A DNA stretch of 25,040 nt from CAYVBN01 sp964538565. GTDB lineage: Bacteria > Pseudomonadota > Alphaproteobacteria > Rhizobiales > Xanthobacteraceae. Within the stretch, counting starts at the first letter, position 1. Each line of letters opens with the position of its first letter. Below are positions 1-8,000 of this stretch, in pieces. Location of the stretch: contig CAZIGW010000015.1 in NCBI GenBank assembly GCA_964538565.1, forward strand, positions 1-25,040, given 5' to 3'. The position numbers were made by a program, and so were the translations under genes. The notes beneath the pieces are model-generated. The model was not told the DNA's origin and ran no database searches. It worked only from the letters and a program-made list of their open reading frames with translations.

Positions 1-1004
1 TCCGCGCCACGCAACCCGCTCTCGCCCCGCCGCAACAACTGGCGCCGCCGGCAAATCCCGAACCGGCGCCGTCCGGCGGCGGACTGTTCTCGCCGGAAGA
101 CCGGCCGGTGCCGCCGGCCGAGATTCCCTCGGTGCCTTCGACCTCGCCGTCCTCCTCGCTGCTCGCGCCGGGACCGGTGGTCGCGCCGACCCCGATCGTG
201 CCGGCGCCGAACGCGCCCGCGCAGGTTGCCCCGATGGTACCGGCCGGGCAGGCCGCGCTGATCGTGAGCGCCCGCTTCGGCCGCGACCTGCCGCAGATCA
301 ACGGCGGGCTCACCTGGCGCGTCTATCCGGTGCGGCCGGATCCGTCGGGCCAGTTTCGCCCCGTGAAGGAAGAGCGCGCCGCCGCGCCGACGTTCGTGCT
401 GCCCTCCGGAGAATACGTCGTCCACGTGACGTTCGGTCTCGCCAGCGCCGTGAAGACGGTACAGCTTCGCTCGGAGACGGTGCGCGAGACGTTCGAGCTT
501 CCGGCGGGCGGGCTGCGCATCGAAGGGCGCGTCGGCGACGCGCGCATTCCGCCCGGGCAGATTTCATTCGATGTCTTTCCCGGCAGCCAGTTCGAGGCGG
601 GCGACAAACGGCCGGTCGCGCAAAACGTCGTGACCGGCGACGTATTGATTCTGCCGGAAGGCACTTACAACATCGTGTCCAGCTACGGCGACGGCAATTC
701 GGTGGTTCGCTCCGACATTCGCGTGCAGGTCGGCAAGCTCACGGACGTGACGGTCAATCATCGCGCCGCCGCCATCACGTTGAAGCTCGTGAGCGACAGC
801 GGGGGCGAGGCGCTGGCTAACACCGCCTGGTCCGTGCTCACGCCCGGCGGCGACGTGATCAAGGAATCGGTCGGCGCGTTCCCGAAAGTCGTGCTCGCGG
901 AGGGCGACTACCGGGTGATTGCGCGCAACGAAGGCAAGGTCTATGAGCGCGACTTCAAGGTCGTTCCCGGCGTGGACGGGGAGATCGAAGTCAAGGCACA
1001 CTGA
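1..1004 (+). CDS. Repeat-containing hypothetical protein, 5' end outside window
   Basis: The frame is open from the left edge (first full codon at base 3), so the gene is truncated and the GTG at 108 is probably internal. The visible N-terminal part is a Pro/Ala-rich, low-complexity linker of about 75 residues. It is followed by a beta-rich region containing at least three similar units. Each has a short turn motif (LPSGEYVV, LPEGTYNI, LAEGDYRV), then an alternating beta pattern ending in a V-x-V-like strand about 30 residues later. This resembles PEGA or carboxypeptidase-regulatory-like beta-sandwich repeats found in envelope proteins. No catalytic motif is visible. A Pro-rich tether followed by beta domains suggests a membrane-anchored or periplasmic protein, but the N-terminus that would show a signal or anchor is missing. 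It lies 60 bp upstream of otsB on the same strand and may or may not be co-transcribed with it. I do not recognise a named gene. Confidence 0.8.
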   Translation, partial: RATQPALAPPQQLAPPANPEPAPSGGGLFSPEDRPVPPAEIPSVPSTSPSSSLLAPGPVVAPTPIVPAPNAPAQVAPMVPAGQAALIVSARFGRDLPQINGGLTWRVYPVRPDPSGQFRPVKEERAAAPTFVLPSGEYVVHVTFGLASAVKTVQLRSETVRETFELPAGGLRIEGRVGDARIPPGQISFDVFPGSQFEAGDKRPVAQNVVTGDVLILPEGTYNIVSSYGDGNSVVRSDIRVQVGKLTDVTVNHRAAAITLKLVSDSGGEALANTAWSVLTPGGDVIKESVGAFPKVVLAEGDYRVIARNEGKVYERDFKVVPGVDGEIEVKAH

Positions 1005-1064
1005 GACACGGGGAACGCCAGCGCCGAACGGGCGTTGAGGGAGGGGGAGTAGGGATAAAGTCAT

Positions 1065-1835
1065 TTGGTAGCAGCCGTGTTGATTGCCGACGTCGATCTG
1101 CGGACCAGCGCGCTCCTCCTCGATGTCGATGGTACCATCCTCGACATTGCCGCGACGCCCCGCGACGTAAGAGTGCCACCCCGGTTGACCCGAGTGCTCG
1201 GGCTGCTCTGTCAGCAGACGGGCGGCGCCGTCGCCTTCGTCAGCGGACGGCCGCTCTCCGATCTCGATCGCCTGTTCGCGCCGTTGCGCCTCGCGGTGAT
1301 CAGCGGCCACGGCGCCGAATTGCGCATTCCCGGCACCGTGCCGGAAATCCGCACAAGTCCGCCCCTCGGCGCGGACCTGCGCCGCGCGCTCGTCACCATC
1401 GCGGCCGGCCTCGAAGGCGTGATCCTCGAGGACAAGGGATACTCGGTCGCCTTGCACTACCGTCTCGCGCGGGCGAGCGGACGCGACCTCGAGCAGCAGG
1501 TGCGCAACGCATGCGCGTCCGATCCGGGGATCGAAGTGCTGCCCGGAAAGGAAGTGATCGAGGTCAAGCGCCCCGACTTCAACAAGGGCACGGGCGTCCG
1601 CGAACTGATGCACCACGCGCCGTTCCGGGGCCGGCGACCGGTTTTCATCGGCGACGACGTGACCGACGAGGCGGTGTTTGCGGTCCTGCCCGAATTCAAC
1701 GGCGTCGGCTTTTCCGTCGGCCATCGGGTCCCCGATCTGGCCGGATACTTTCCGGGTCCGAACGACGTGAGACGGTGGCTCTATCGGATCGCCGGAGAGA
1801 ACGTCGCCTCGGACGATGGAGCGGCAGCGTCGTGA
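1065..1835 (+). CDS. otsB: Trehalose-6-phosphate phosphatase
   Basis: This protein dephosphorylates trehalose 6-phosphate to trehalose, the second step of the OtsA/OtsB pathway, in the cytoplasm. It is 256 aa, normal for bacterial OtsB. HAD-superfamily motifs are in order: motif I LLLDVDGT with nucleophile Asp20 and acid/base Asp22, motif II SGR at 60-62, a conserved Lys in the NKGTG segment, and motif IV GDDVTDE at 196-202 for Mg binding. The chosen start is TTG at 1065 because it lies about 10 nt after a purine-rich stretch (AGGG near 1051, GGGAGG-like run just upstream). GTG 1077 and TTG 1080 are alternatives, and all keep motif I. The stop codon overlaps the start of the GH15 gene by 4 bp (GTGA), so translation of the two is probably coupled. 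The otsA gene two positions downstream confirms the pathway assignment. Confidence 0.93.
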   Translation: MVAAVLIADVDLRTSALLLDVDGTILDIAATPRDVRVPPRLTRVLGLLCQQTGGAVAFVSGRPLSDLDRLFAPLRLAVISGHGAELRIPGTVPEIRTSPPLGADLRRALVTIAAGLEGVILEDKGYSVALHYRLARASGRDLEQQVRNACASDPGIEVLPGKEVIEVKRPDFNKGTGVRELMHHAPFRGRRPVFIGDDVTDEAVFAVLPEFNGVGFSVGHRVPDLAGYFPGPNDVRRWLYRIAGENVASDDGAAAS

Positions 1836-3628
1836 TCGACTACGGACTGGACCTCGCGGTGATCGGCAACGGCCGAACGGCCGCTCTCGTCGATCCGGGC
1901 TCGCGCATCGTGTGGTGGTGCTTTCCGCGCTACGACAGCGATCCGATCTTCTGCAGGCTGTTGGCGGGCGACGAGGAAAAGGGCTTCACCGACGTCGTTC
2001 TGGACGATCTGGCCGACGTCAAGTCGGACTACATCCGCAACACCGCCGTGGTCTCGACCCTGCACACCGACAACCACGGCAACGCCATTCGCATCACCGA
2101 CTTCGCGCCCCGATTCCCGCAGTTCGGCCGCGTCTTTCATCCGCCTGAGCTCATCCGCATCATCGAGCCTGTCGCCGGACTGCCGCGCATCACCATTCGC
2201 GTGCGCCCCACCCACGGCTACGGCGACCCGCGCATGCAGCGCGCCGTCGGCAGCAGTCACATCCGCTACGCCGGAGAGGACGTGGCCATTCGGCTCACCA
2301 CGAACGCGCCGCTGTCCTATATCGAGCGCGAAGCGTCGTTCGTGCTGACGCGTCCCCTGCACATGGTGTTCGGTCCCGACACGCCGTTCGAGGGCAACCT
2401 GGAAACGACCTGCCGCGAGTTCTGCGACCGCACGTGCCGGCATTGGCTCGAATGGGTGCGGCATCTCGGCGTCTCCTACGACTGGCAGGATGCGATGATC
2501 CGTGCCGCCATCACGCTCAAGCTGAGCAGCTTCGAGGAAACCGGCGCGATCATCGCCGCGCACACGACGTCGATTCCCGAAGCGCCGGGATCCGGGCGCA
2601 CGTGGGACTATCGCTACTGCTGGCTGCGAGACGCCTACTTCGTCGTGCAGGCGCTCAATCGCATCGGCGCCACGCAGACGATGGAGAACTTCATCTCCTA
2701 CATTCTCAGCATCGCGGCCGGACCGACCGACAGCCTGCGGCCGGTGTACGGCGTCGTCTCCGCCGATCCGATGCCGGAGCGCGTCGAGCCCAGGCTGAAG
2801 GGATATCGCGGCGACGGGCCGGTGCGCGTCGGCAACGAAGCGGCCGCGCAGGACCAGCACGACACCTACGGAAGCATCATTCTGGCGGCGACGCCGATGT
2901 TCTTCGATCGTCGCCTGCCGCGCATGGGCGACACGGACCTGTTCCGCCGACTCGAACTGCTGGGCGAGAAGGCGGCGGCGCTGGCGATGAAGCCGGACGC
3001 CGGCATCTGGGAATATCGCGGCCGCAAGCGGATCCACACGCATTCGGCGGCGATGTGCTGGGCGGGATGCCAGCGGCTCGAGGCGATCGCCGTCCATCTC
3101 GGACTTGCCGACCGCGCGCACTACTGGGGCGCGACCGCGAGCCGGATCGGCGACGCGCTGCTCGAGCGCGCCTGGAACCAGCAACGCAGGTCGTTCACGG
3201 CGGCCCTGGATTCCGACGAACTCGACGCCAGTGTTCTGCTTCTGTCCGAGCTGGGTCTGATTGAACCCAATGACCCGAAGTTCGTTAGTACCGTGGAGGT
3301 CGTCACCCGTGAGCTCAAGCGCGAACAGCACGTGATGAGGTATGTAAGTGCCGACGACTTCGGACTGCCCGAGACGGCTTTTTTGATTTGTCGATTTTGG
3401 CTCATTGACGCGCTGTGGGTGATCGGGCAACGCTCCGAGGCGCGCGATCAGTTCGTCGATGCTCTTCGACTGAGGAATCGCTACGGACTCCTCTCTGAAG
3501 ACGTCCATCCGGTCACCGGAGCGCTCTGGGGCAATTTCCCGCAGACCTATTCGATGGCCGGGCTGATACTCAGTGCGATGAAACTGTCGCGCAGCTGGGA
3601 GGATCGCTATTGGCGCAGCTCATCGTAG
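1832..3628 (+). CDS. Glycoside hydrolase family 15 protein (glucoamylase/trehalase type)
   Basis: This is an inverting exo-acting alpha-glucosidase of the GH15 fold, 598 aa. An N-terminal beta-sandwich (about 1-230) begins with the family's typical IGNGRTAALVD and WWCFPRYDS segments. An (alpha/alpha)6 catalytic domain follows, carrying the hallmark TWDYRYCWLRDA at about 257-268, a GIWEYRG motif with probable general acid Glu394, and a PETAFLICRFWL segment with probable base Glu514. The start is GTG 1832, which overlaps the otsB stop. The frame is open further upstream, but that stretch lies inside otsB and is not GH15-like. No signal peptide is seen, so it is probably cytoplasmic. In GH15, mycobacterial relatives with the same WDYRYCWLRDA motif are trehalases while others act on malto-oligosaccharides; the sequence alone does not decide between them. 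The position between otsB and otsA favours a role in trehalose or glycogen-derived glucan turnover. The otsA start lies inside its 3' end. Confidence 0.9.
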   Translation: MIDYGLDLAVIGNGRTAALVDPGSRIVWWCFPRYDSDPIFCRLLAGDEEKGFTDVVLDDLADVKSDYIRNTAVVSTLHTDNHGNAIRITDFAPRFPQFGRVFHPPELIRIIEPVAGLPRITIRVRPTHGYGDPRMQRAVGSSHIRYAGEDVAIRLTTNAPLSYIEREASFVLTRPLHMVFGPDTPFEGNLETTCREFCDRTCRHWLEWVRHLGVSYDWQDAMIRAAITLKLSSFEETGAIIAAHTTSIPEAPGSGRTWDYRYCWLRDAYFVVQALNRIGATQTMENFISYILSIAAGPTDSLRPVYGVVSADPMPERVEPRLKGYRGDGPVRVGNEAAAQDQHDTYGSIILAATPMFFDRRLPRMGDTDLFRRLELLGEKAAALAMKPDAGIWEYRGRKRIHTHSAAMCWAGCQRLEAIAVHLGLADRAHYWGATASRIGDALLERAWNQQRRSFTAALDSDELDASVLLLSELGLIEPNDPKFVSTVEVVTRELKREQHVMRYVSADDFGLPETAFLICRFWLIDALWVIGQRSEARDQFVDALRLRNRYGLLSEDVHPVTGALWGNFPQTYSMAGLILSAMKLSRSWEDRYWRSSS

Positions 3629-5040
3629 TCTCCAACCGCGTTTCCATCCCGGACGGCAAGAGCGGCGTACGTGCGGGCGGACTCGAAGTCGCGGTCAAGG
3701 CCGCGTTGAAGCGCGTTCCCGGGATCTGGTTCGGCTGGAGCGGGCGGGTTGCGCCGGGCGACAAGATCGAGACGCGCACCATTCCGCACGCGCACGTCCA
3801 GTACGTGGTGACCGACCTCGCCGAAGAGGACTACGACGAATACTACAACGGCTTCGCCAACCGGGTGCTGTGGCCGATCCTGCACTATCGCCTGGACCTC
3901 GCCGAATTCTCCCGCCGCGACCTCAGCGGCTACCTGCGCGTCAACGATCACTTCGCCGAGGAACTGCACAAGATCCTCCGGCCGGGCGATCTCGTCTGGG
4001 TGCACGACTATCATCTCATGCCGCTTGCCAAGTCGCTGCGCGACCGCGGGCATGACAACCGCATCGGTTTCTTCCTGCACATTCCGTGTCCGCCGCCCGA
4101 GTTTCTCACCACCTTGCCGCATCACGAGCGGCTGTTCGCCGCGCTCTGCCACTACGACGTGGTGGGATTCCAGACCGGCGACGACGCCTTCAACTTCTCG
4201 CGCTATCTCACGCGCGAGTGCGGGCTGCACAGCCACGACTTCAACTTCCACGTCGGCGACCGGACCCTGCGGGTCGACGCCTTTCCGGTCGGAATCGAGA
4301 CCGCCGCCTTCGCCCGGCTGGCGCAGCGGACCGAACGCTCGAGCTTCGTGCAGAACGTCGTCAGCAGCCTTTCGGGGCGCGACATGATCATCGGCGTCGA
4401 CCGGCTCGACTATTCGAAGGGCATCACCCACCGCATGGAAGCGTTCGAGCGCTTTCTCGCCGCGTTTCCCGAATGGCGCGGGAAGGTGACCTATCTGCAG
4501 ATCACGCCCAAGAGCCGCACGCAGATCCCCGAATACGTCGAGATGGAGCAGGTGGTCGGCGCGACCGCGGGCCGCATCAACGGCACCTACGGAGAGGCGG
4601 ACTGGACGCCGATCCGCTACGTCAACCGTGCCCACAGCCGCACGGCGCTTGCCGGCCTCTACCGCGCCTCGCGCGCCGCTCTCGTCACGCCGCTGCGCGA
4701 CGGGATGAATCTCGTCGCCAAGGAATTCGTGGCGGCGCAGAACCCGGAGGATCCAGGCGTCCTGATCCTGTCGCGGTTTGCCGGCGCGGCGCGCGAATGC
4801 GAGGCGGCGCTGCTCGTCAATCCTTACGATCCGGACAGCGTCGGGGCGGCGATTGCCCGCGCGCTGTCGATGCCGCTCGCCGAGCGCCGCGAACGGCAGA
4901 ACGCGCTGTTTCGTGTACTGTCCGCCAACGACATCCAGCACTGGGCGGACCGTTTCCTGAGCGCGCTGACGCGTCCGCCGGTCACGGCGAGCCCGCTCGG
5001 ACAGGTGCTGCCGCTGCGCGGCGCGTCGACGACGCGATGA
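3610..5040 (+). CDS. otsA: Alpha,alpha-trehalose-phosphate synthase (UDP- or NDP-glucose forming)
   Basis: This is a GT20 glycosyltransferase that joins glucose from an NDP-glucose to glucose 6-phosphate, giving trehalose 6-phosphate for OtsB. At 476 aa it nearly matches E. coli OtsA. Recognisable landmarks are SNRV at 8-11, the RAGGLEVA glycine loop at 21-28, WFGWSG near 40-45, VHDYHLMP with His132-Asp133, GFFLHIPCPPPE, DRLDYSKGI with the nucleotide-sugar-binding Arg265 and Lys270, and TPLRDGMNLVAKEF. The TTG start at 3610 is supported by GGGAGG at 3597-3602 (7 nt spacing) and by SNRV then sitting at the expected distance from the N-terminus. The start lies 19 bp inside the GH15 gene, so the three genes form one translationally coupled operon (otsB-GH15-otsA). 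A GC-rich hairpin 12 bp after the stop may end the transcript. Confidence 0.96.
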   Translation: MAQLIVVSNRVSIPDGKSGVRAGGLEVAVKAALKRVPGIWFGWSGRVAPGDKIETRTIPHAHVQYVVTDLAEEDYDEYYNGFANRVLWPILHYRLDLAEFSRRDLSGYLRVNDHFAEELHKILRPGDLVWVHDYHLMPLAKSLRDRGHDNRIGFFLHIPCPPPEFLTTLPHHERLFAALCHYDVVGFQTGDDAFNFSRYLTRECGLHSHDFNFHVGDRTLRVDAFPVGIETAAFARLAQRTERSSFVQNVVSSLSGRDMIIGVDRLDYSKGITHRMEAFERFLAAFPEWRGKVTYLQITPKSRTQIPEYVEMEQVVGATAGRINGTYGEADWTPIRYVNRAHSRTALAGLYRASRAALVTPLRDGMNLVAKEFVAAQNPEDPGVLILSRFAGAARECEAALLVNPYDPDSVGAAIARALSMPLAERRERQNALFRVLSANDIQHWADRFLSALTRPPVTASPLGQVLPLRGASTTR

Positions 5041-5051
5041 GCAGACCTGCC

Positions 5052-5076
5052 TGACGGGGCCCACGGGCCCGCGTCA
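5052..5076 (+). terminator. Hairpin after the trehalose operon, possible terminator
   Basis: The arms are TGACG+GGGCC and GGCCC+(bulged G)+CGTCA, with a CACG tetraloop. This gives a 10-bp stem with one bulge, 12 nt after the otsA stop. No T-tract follows, so intrinsic termination is uncertain. It could instead protect the mRNA 3' end. Confidence 0.4.
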
Positions 5077-5083
5077 TGCGCCA

Positions 5084-5097
5084 TTGACCTACATCAT
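5084..5097. promoter_or_regulatory. FNR/FixK-like site upstream of the cytochrome c gene
   Basis: TTGAC-CTAC-ATCAT matches the rhizobial FixK consensus TTGAY-N4-RTCAA at nine of ten positions. It lies 65 bp upstream of the cytochrome ATG, a plausible distance for a class II activator site. No good -10 box is visible at the expected place (about 5120-5125), so this is a weak prediction. Confidence 0.35.
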
Positions 5098-5161
5098 TCC
5101 GTTCTCGGTCGAACGGGGCGAAGTTTCTGTTGCATCTCTTGAACCCGCCGGAGCGGATCCC

Positions 5162-5473
5162 ATGACCATCCGAGGCCAGCCGGCGCTTGCCGCGGCTTTC
5201 CTTGCGCTTTCGACCGTCGCCGCGATGGCGGCCGACGCCGACAACGGCGAACGGCTGGCGCAACGCTGGTGCGCCGCCTGCCATGTCGTCACGCCGGATC
5301 AGCGGCGGGCCAACGCCGACGCGCCTCCGTTCTCGACGATTGCCCGCAAGCCCGGCTTCGATGCCGGCCAGGTCGCGCTCTTCCTGCTGCTGCCGCATCC
5401 GAAGATGCCCGACATGAACCTCTCGCGGGCGGAGGCGGCCGATCTCGCCGCCTATATCGCCAAGCAGCGCTGA
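5162..5473 (+). CDS. Small periplasmic cytochrome c (class I)
   Basis: This is a 103-aa monohaem c-type cytochrome precursor, an electron carrier in the periplasm. Residues 1-23 form a signal peptide (charged start, Ala/Leu-rich core, AMA cleavage motif). The haem-binding CAACH is at 37-41, and Met82 in the HPKMPDM segment is the likely sixth ligand. The C-terminus (AEAADLAAYIAKQ) is the usual last helix of class I cytochromes. The start is ATG 5162 because it gives a proper signal peptide and has GGAG at 5149-5152. An upstream in-frame TTG at 5084 would add 26 residues before the signal and falls inside the FNR/FixK-like site. It stands alone between otsA and the convergent thrS, so its electron-transfer partners are not evident from context. 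Confidence 0.9.
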   Translation: MTIRGQPALAAAFLALSTVAAMAADADNGERLAQRWCAACHVVTPDQRRANADAPPFSTIARKPGFDAGQVALFLLLPHPKMPDMNLSRAEAADLAAYIAKQR

Positions 5474-5591
5474 AGCGCTTGCGCGCGGGCCAGGCGGCGG
5501 TCGGCGTGGACGAGCGCTGGCCGTCTGTCCAACAACAAGGCCGAAACGCCGACGATCCCGCCATGACGCGCGCGGCCGCCTGCGCGCCGCG

Positions 5592-7538
5592 TCACGCGGC
5601 GGCGCGGTGCGCCCTGCGCACGTCCGGCGGCACCGCCTCGTCCACAAGCGCCGCGAGCGCGGCGTCGAGCGGCATCGCCTGCTGCTTCTCGCTGCCGAGC
5701 CGGCGAATCGAGACGGCGCGGTCGGCCGCTTCCTTCTTGCCGAGCACGAGCAGCACCGGCACCTTGGCGAGCGAGTGCTCGCGCACCTTGTAGTTGATCT
5801 TCTCGTTGCGCAGATCCGACGCGACGCGCAGGCCGCGGGCCTGCGCAGTCGCGACGACCTCGCGGGCGTAGTCGTCCGCATCCGACGTGATGGTGCAAAC
5901 GGTGGCCTGCACGGGCGCGAGCCAGAGCGGGAAATGGCCGGCGTAGTGCTCGATCAAGATGCCGGTGAAGCGCTCGAGCGAGCCGAACATCGCCCGGTGC
6001 AGCATCACCGGCGTCACCTTGTTCGAGTGCTCGTCGATGTAGAAGGCGCCGAGCCGGCCCGGCAGGTTGAGGTCGACCTGCACGGTGCCGCATTGCCAGT
6101 CGCGGCCGATGGCGTCGCGCAGCACGTATTCGAGCTTCGGCCCGTAGAAGGCGCCTTCGCCCTTGTTGAGCGTCCACGGCCGGCCCGAGGCTTCGAGCGC
6201 GCGCATCAGCGCCGCCTCCGACTTGTCCCACACGGCGTCGTCGCCGATGCGCTTGTCCGGGCGATCTGAGAACTTGATGCGCACGTCCGAGAAGCCGAAG
6301 TCCTCGTAGATCGACAGGATCAGATCGTTCATCGCCAGCGACTCTTCCGCGATCTGTCCTTCGGTGATGAACACGTGGGCGTCGTCCTGCGTGAAGGCGC
6401 GCACGCGCATCAGGCCGTGCAGCGCGCCCGACGGCTCGAAGCGGTGCACCTTGCCGAATTCGGCGATCTTGAGCGGCAGATCGCGGTACGACTTCAGGCC
6501 GTTCTTGAAGATCTGCACGTGGCCCGGGCAGTTCATCGGCTTGATGGCGTAGACGCGCTCGTCCTCCTCGCGCTTCTGGGTGAGGAACATCATGTCGCCG
6601 TATGCCTGCATGTGGCCCGTGGTCACCCACAGCGAGGAATCCATCAGCTGCGGCGAGTTGACCTCGACGTAGCCGGCCGCCGACTGGCGGCGCCGGATGT
6701 AATTCTCGAGCGTCTGGAACAGCGACCAGCCCTTCGGATGCCAGAACACCGAGCCCGGCGCCTCCTCTTGGAAATGGAAGAGATCCATCTCGCGGCCGAG
6801 CCGGCGGTGATCGCGCTTCTCCGCCTCCTCGATCTGCTTGAGATAGGCGTCGAGTTCCTGCTGGTTCGCCCAGGCGGTGCCGTAGATGCGGGTGAGCATT
6901 GGGTTCCTGGCGTCGCCGCGCCAATAGGCGCCGGCCACCTTCATGAGCTTGAAGGCGTTGCCGATCTTTCCCGTCGAGGTCATGTGCGGGCCGCGGCAGA
7001 GATCGAACCAGTCGCCCTGCTTGTAGATCTTGATCTGCTGGTCCTCCGGGATGGCGTCGACCAGCTCGACCTTGAACAGTTCGCCCTTGTCGCGGAAGAC
7101 GCGCCTGGCCTCCTCGCGCGACCACACCTCCTTGGTGAAGGGCTTGTCGCGCGCGATGATCTCGCGCATCTTCTTCTCGATCGCCGCAAAGTCCTCGGGC
7201 GTGAACGGCTCGTTGCGGAAGAAGTCGTAGTAGAAGCCGTTCTCGATCACCGGGCCGATCGTCACCTGGGTGCCGGGCCACAGCGTCTGCACCGCCTCGG
7301 CGAGCACATGCGCGCAATCGTGGCGGATGAGCTCGAGGGCGCGCGGATCGTCCCGCGTCAGAAACTCGATCCTGGCGTCGTGCTCGATCGGATCGGCGAG
7401 GTCGGCAAGCGTGCCGTCGAGCGCCATCGCCACCGCGCGCTTGGCGAGCGAGGGCGAGATGCTCCTGGCGATCTCGATGCCGGTAATGCCATTGGGAAAC
7501 TCCCGACGCGCACCGTCGGGAAAGGTCAGCGCGACCAT
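5592..7538 (-). CDS. thrS: Threonine--tRNA ligase
   Basis: This class II aminoacyl-tRNA synthetase charges tRNA-Thr and edits mis-attached serine. It is 648 aa and full length. The N-terminal TGS domain (about 1-61) is followed by the editing domain with His73, His77, Cys181 and His185, which correspond to E. coli His73, His77, Cys182 and His186, so proofreading looks intact. The catalytic core carries the zinc ligands Cys337 (MNCPGH), His388 (TQDDAHVF) and His514 (VMLHRAMFGS), and a motif 2 Arg in HRFEPSG. The C-terminal anticodon-binding domain starts near 545. The ATG at 7538 (minus strand) has an AGGAGG ribosome site 5 nt upstream (plus-strand CCTCCT at 7544-7549). It converges with the cytochrome gene. 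In many Rhizobiales thrS lies close to yidD, the NifU-like gene, folE and hisI, as it broadly does here. Confidence 0.98.
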   Translation of the reverse strand: MVALTFPDGARREFPNGITGIEIARSISPSLAKRAVAMALDGTLADLADPIEHDARIEFLTRDDPRALELIRHDCAHVLAEAVQTLWPGTQVTIGPVIENGFYYDFFRNEPFTPEDFAAIEKKMREIIARDKPFTKEVWSREEARRVFRDKGELFKVELVDAIPEDQQIKIYKQGDWFDLCRGPHMTSTGKIGNAFKLMKVAGAYWRGDARNPMLTRIYGTAWANQQELDAYLKQIEEAEKRDHRRLGREMDLFHFQEEAPGSVFWHPKGWSLFQTLENYIRRRQSAAGYVEVNSPQLMDSSLWVTTGHMQAYGDMMFLTQKREEDERVYAIKPMNCPGHVQIFKNGLKSYRDLPLKIAEFGKVHRFEPSGALHGLMRVRAFTQDDAHVFITEGQIAEESLAMNDLILSIYEDFGFSDVRIKFSDRPDKRIGDDAVWDKSEAALMRALEASGRPWTLNKGEGAFYGPKLEYVLRDAIGRDWQCGTVQVDLNLPGRLGAFYIDEHSNKVTPVMLHRAMFGSLERFTGILIEHYAGHFPLWLAPVQATVCTITSDADDYAREVVATAQARGLRVASDLRNEKINYKVREHSLAKVPVLLVLGKKEAADRAVSIRRLGSEKQQAMPLDAALAALVDEAVPPDVRRAHRAAA

Positions 7539-8000
7539 TTCGTCCTCCTGCTCACTCGCTGCCTACGAACGCAGGTAAGCGTGACCGGACGCATCTGACT
7601 CGGAGCACTTCCCGCCGCCCGGCGCGGGAGAGCGGGTGTGTACACCCGGCTCTTGCGGTCGTCCAGCACCGCGCCGGCGCGCGGTCGGCGTTCCGCGGCG
7701 GCCTGCGGCGGGTGGGCCCATCCGGTCGACCTGTCGGCGGCGGCTCCGGTGAACCGCCGCGCGCACGTTTTCGCGATCCGGCGCACCGTTGCTTGAACGT
7801 CCGGAGGCACGGAGTCACACTTGCGCGGGCGGGACGCAGGCGGAACACGCGGTCCCGCGGAGGTCGATCGGGGAGAGCGCGCTTGCGTCTGCGATCGGCG
7901 ATGTCGAACCGCTTCAAGCAAAACACGGACGGCCGCGGCAATTGCGTCTGCGCATCGCAGCGCGCGGTCGCAAGCGCATGACCCGGGGAGGGGAAACGCC
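7539..8000. other. Divergent intergenic region thrS / patatin-like gene
   Basis: About 460 bp hold no convincing gene; the open frames here are Arg-rich and look like GC-driven noise. It must carry promoters for both divergent genes, but I see no clear -35/-10 pair. At 7630-7652 there is a stem-loop (GAGC, GGGTG, loop TGTA, CACCC, bulged G, GCTC), about 95 nt upstream of the thrS start. It could lie in the thrS leader. No T-box features are apparent. Confidence 0.5.

Noticed and set aside
1781..3508. Long minus-strand open frame opposite the GH15 gene
   Set aside because: It is His/Arg/Val-rich with no family motif and lies wholly antisense to a well-supported gene; this is typical of GC-rich codon bias. 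The same holds for 3607-5064 minus, 6375-7598 plus, 13219-14487 minus and 19258-20550 minus.
5084..5161. Upstream TTG start of the cytochrome c gene
   Set aside because: It would place 26 residues before a good signal peptide and has no ribosome site; ATG 5162 fits better.
5585..5601. CGCCGCG/CGCGGCG stem with the thrS stop codon as its loop
   Set aside because: The 3-nt loop and absence of a T-tract make it weak; such pairings are frequent by chance in GC-rich DNA.
7539..8000. T-box or other threonine-responsive leader before thrS
   Set aside because: No specifier loop or antiterminator pattern was recognisable; only a short stem-loop is visible.
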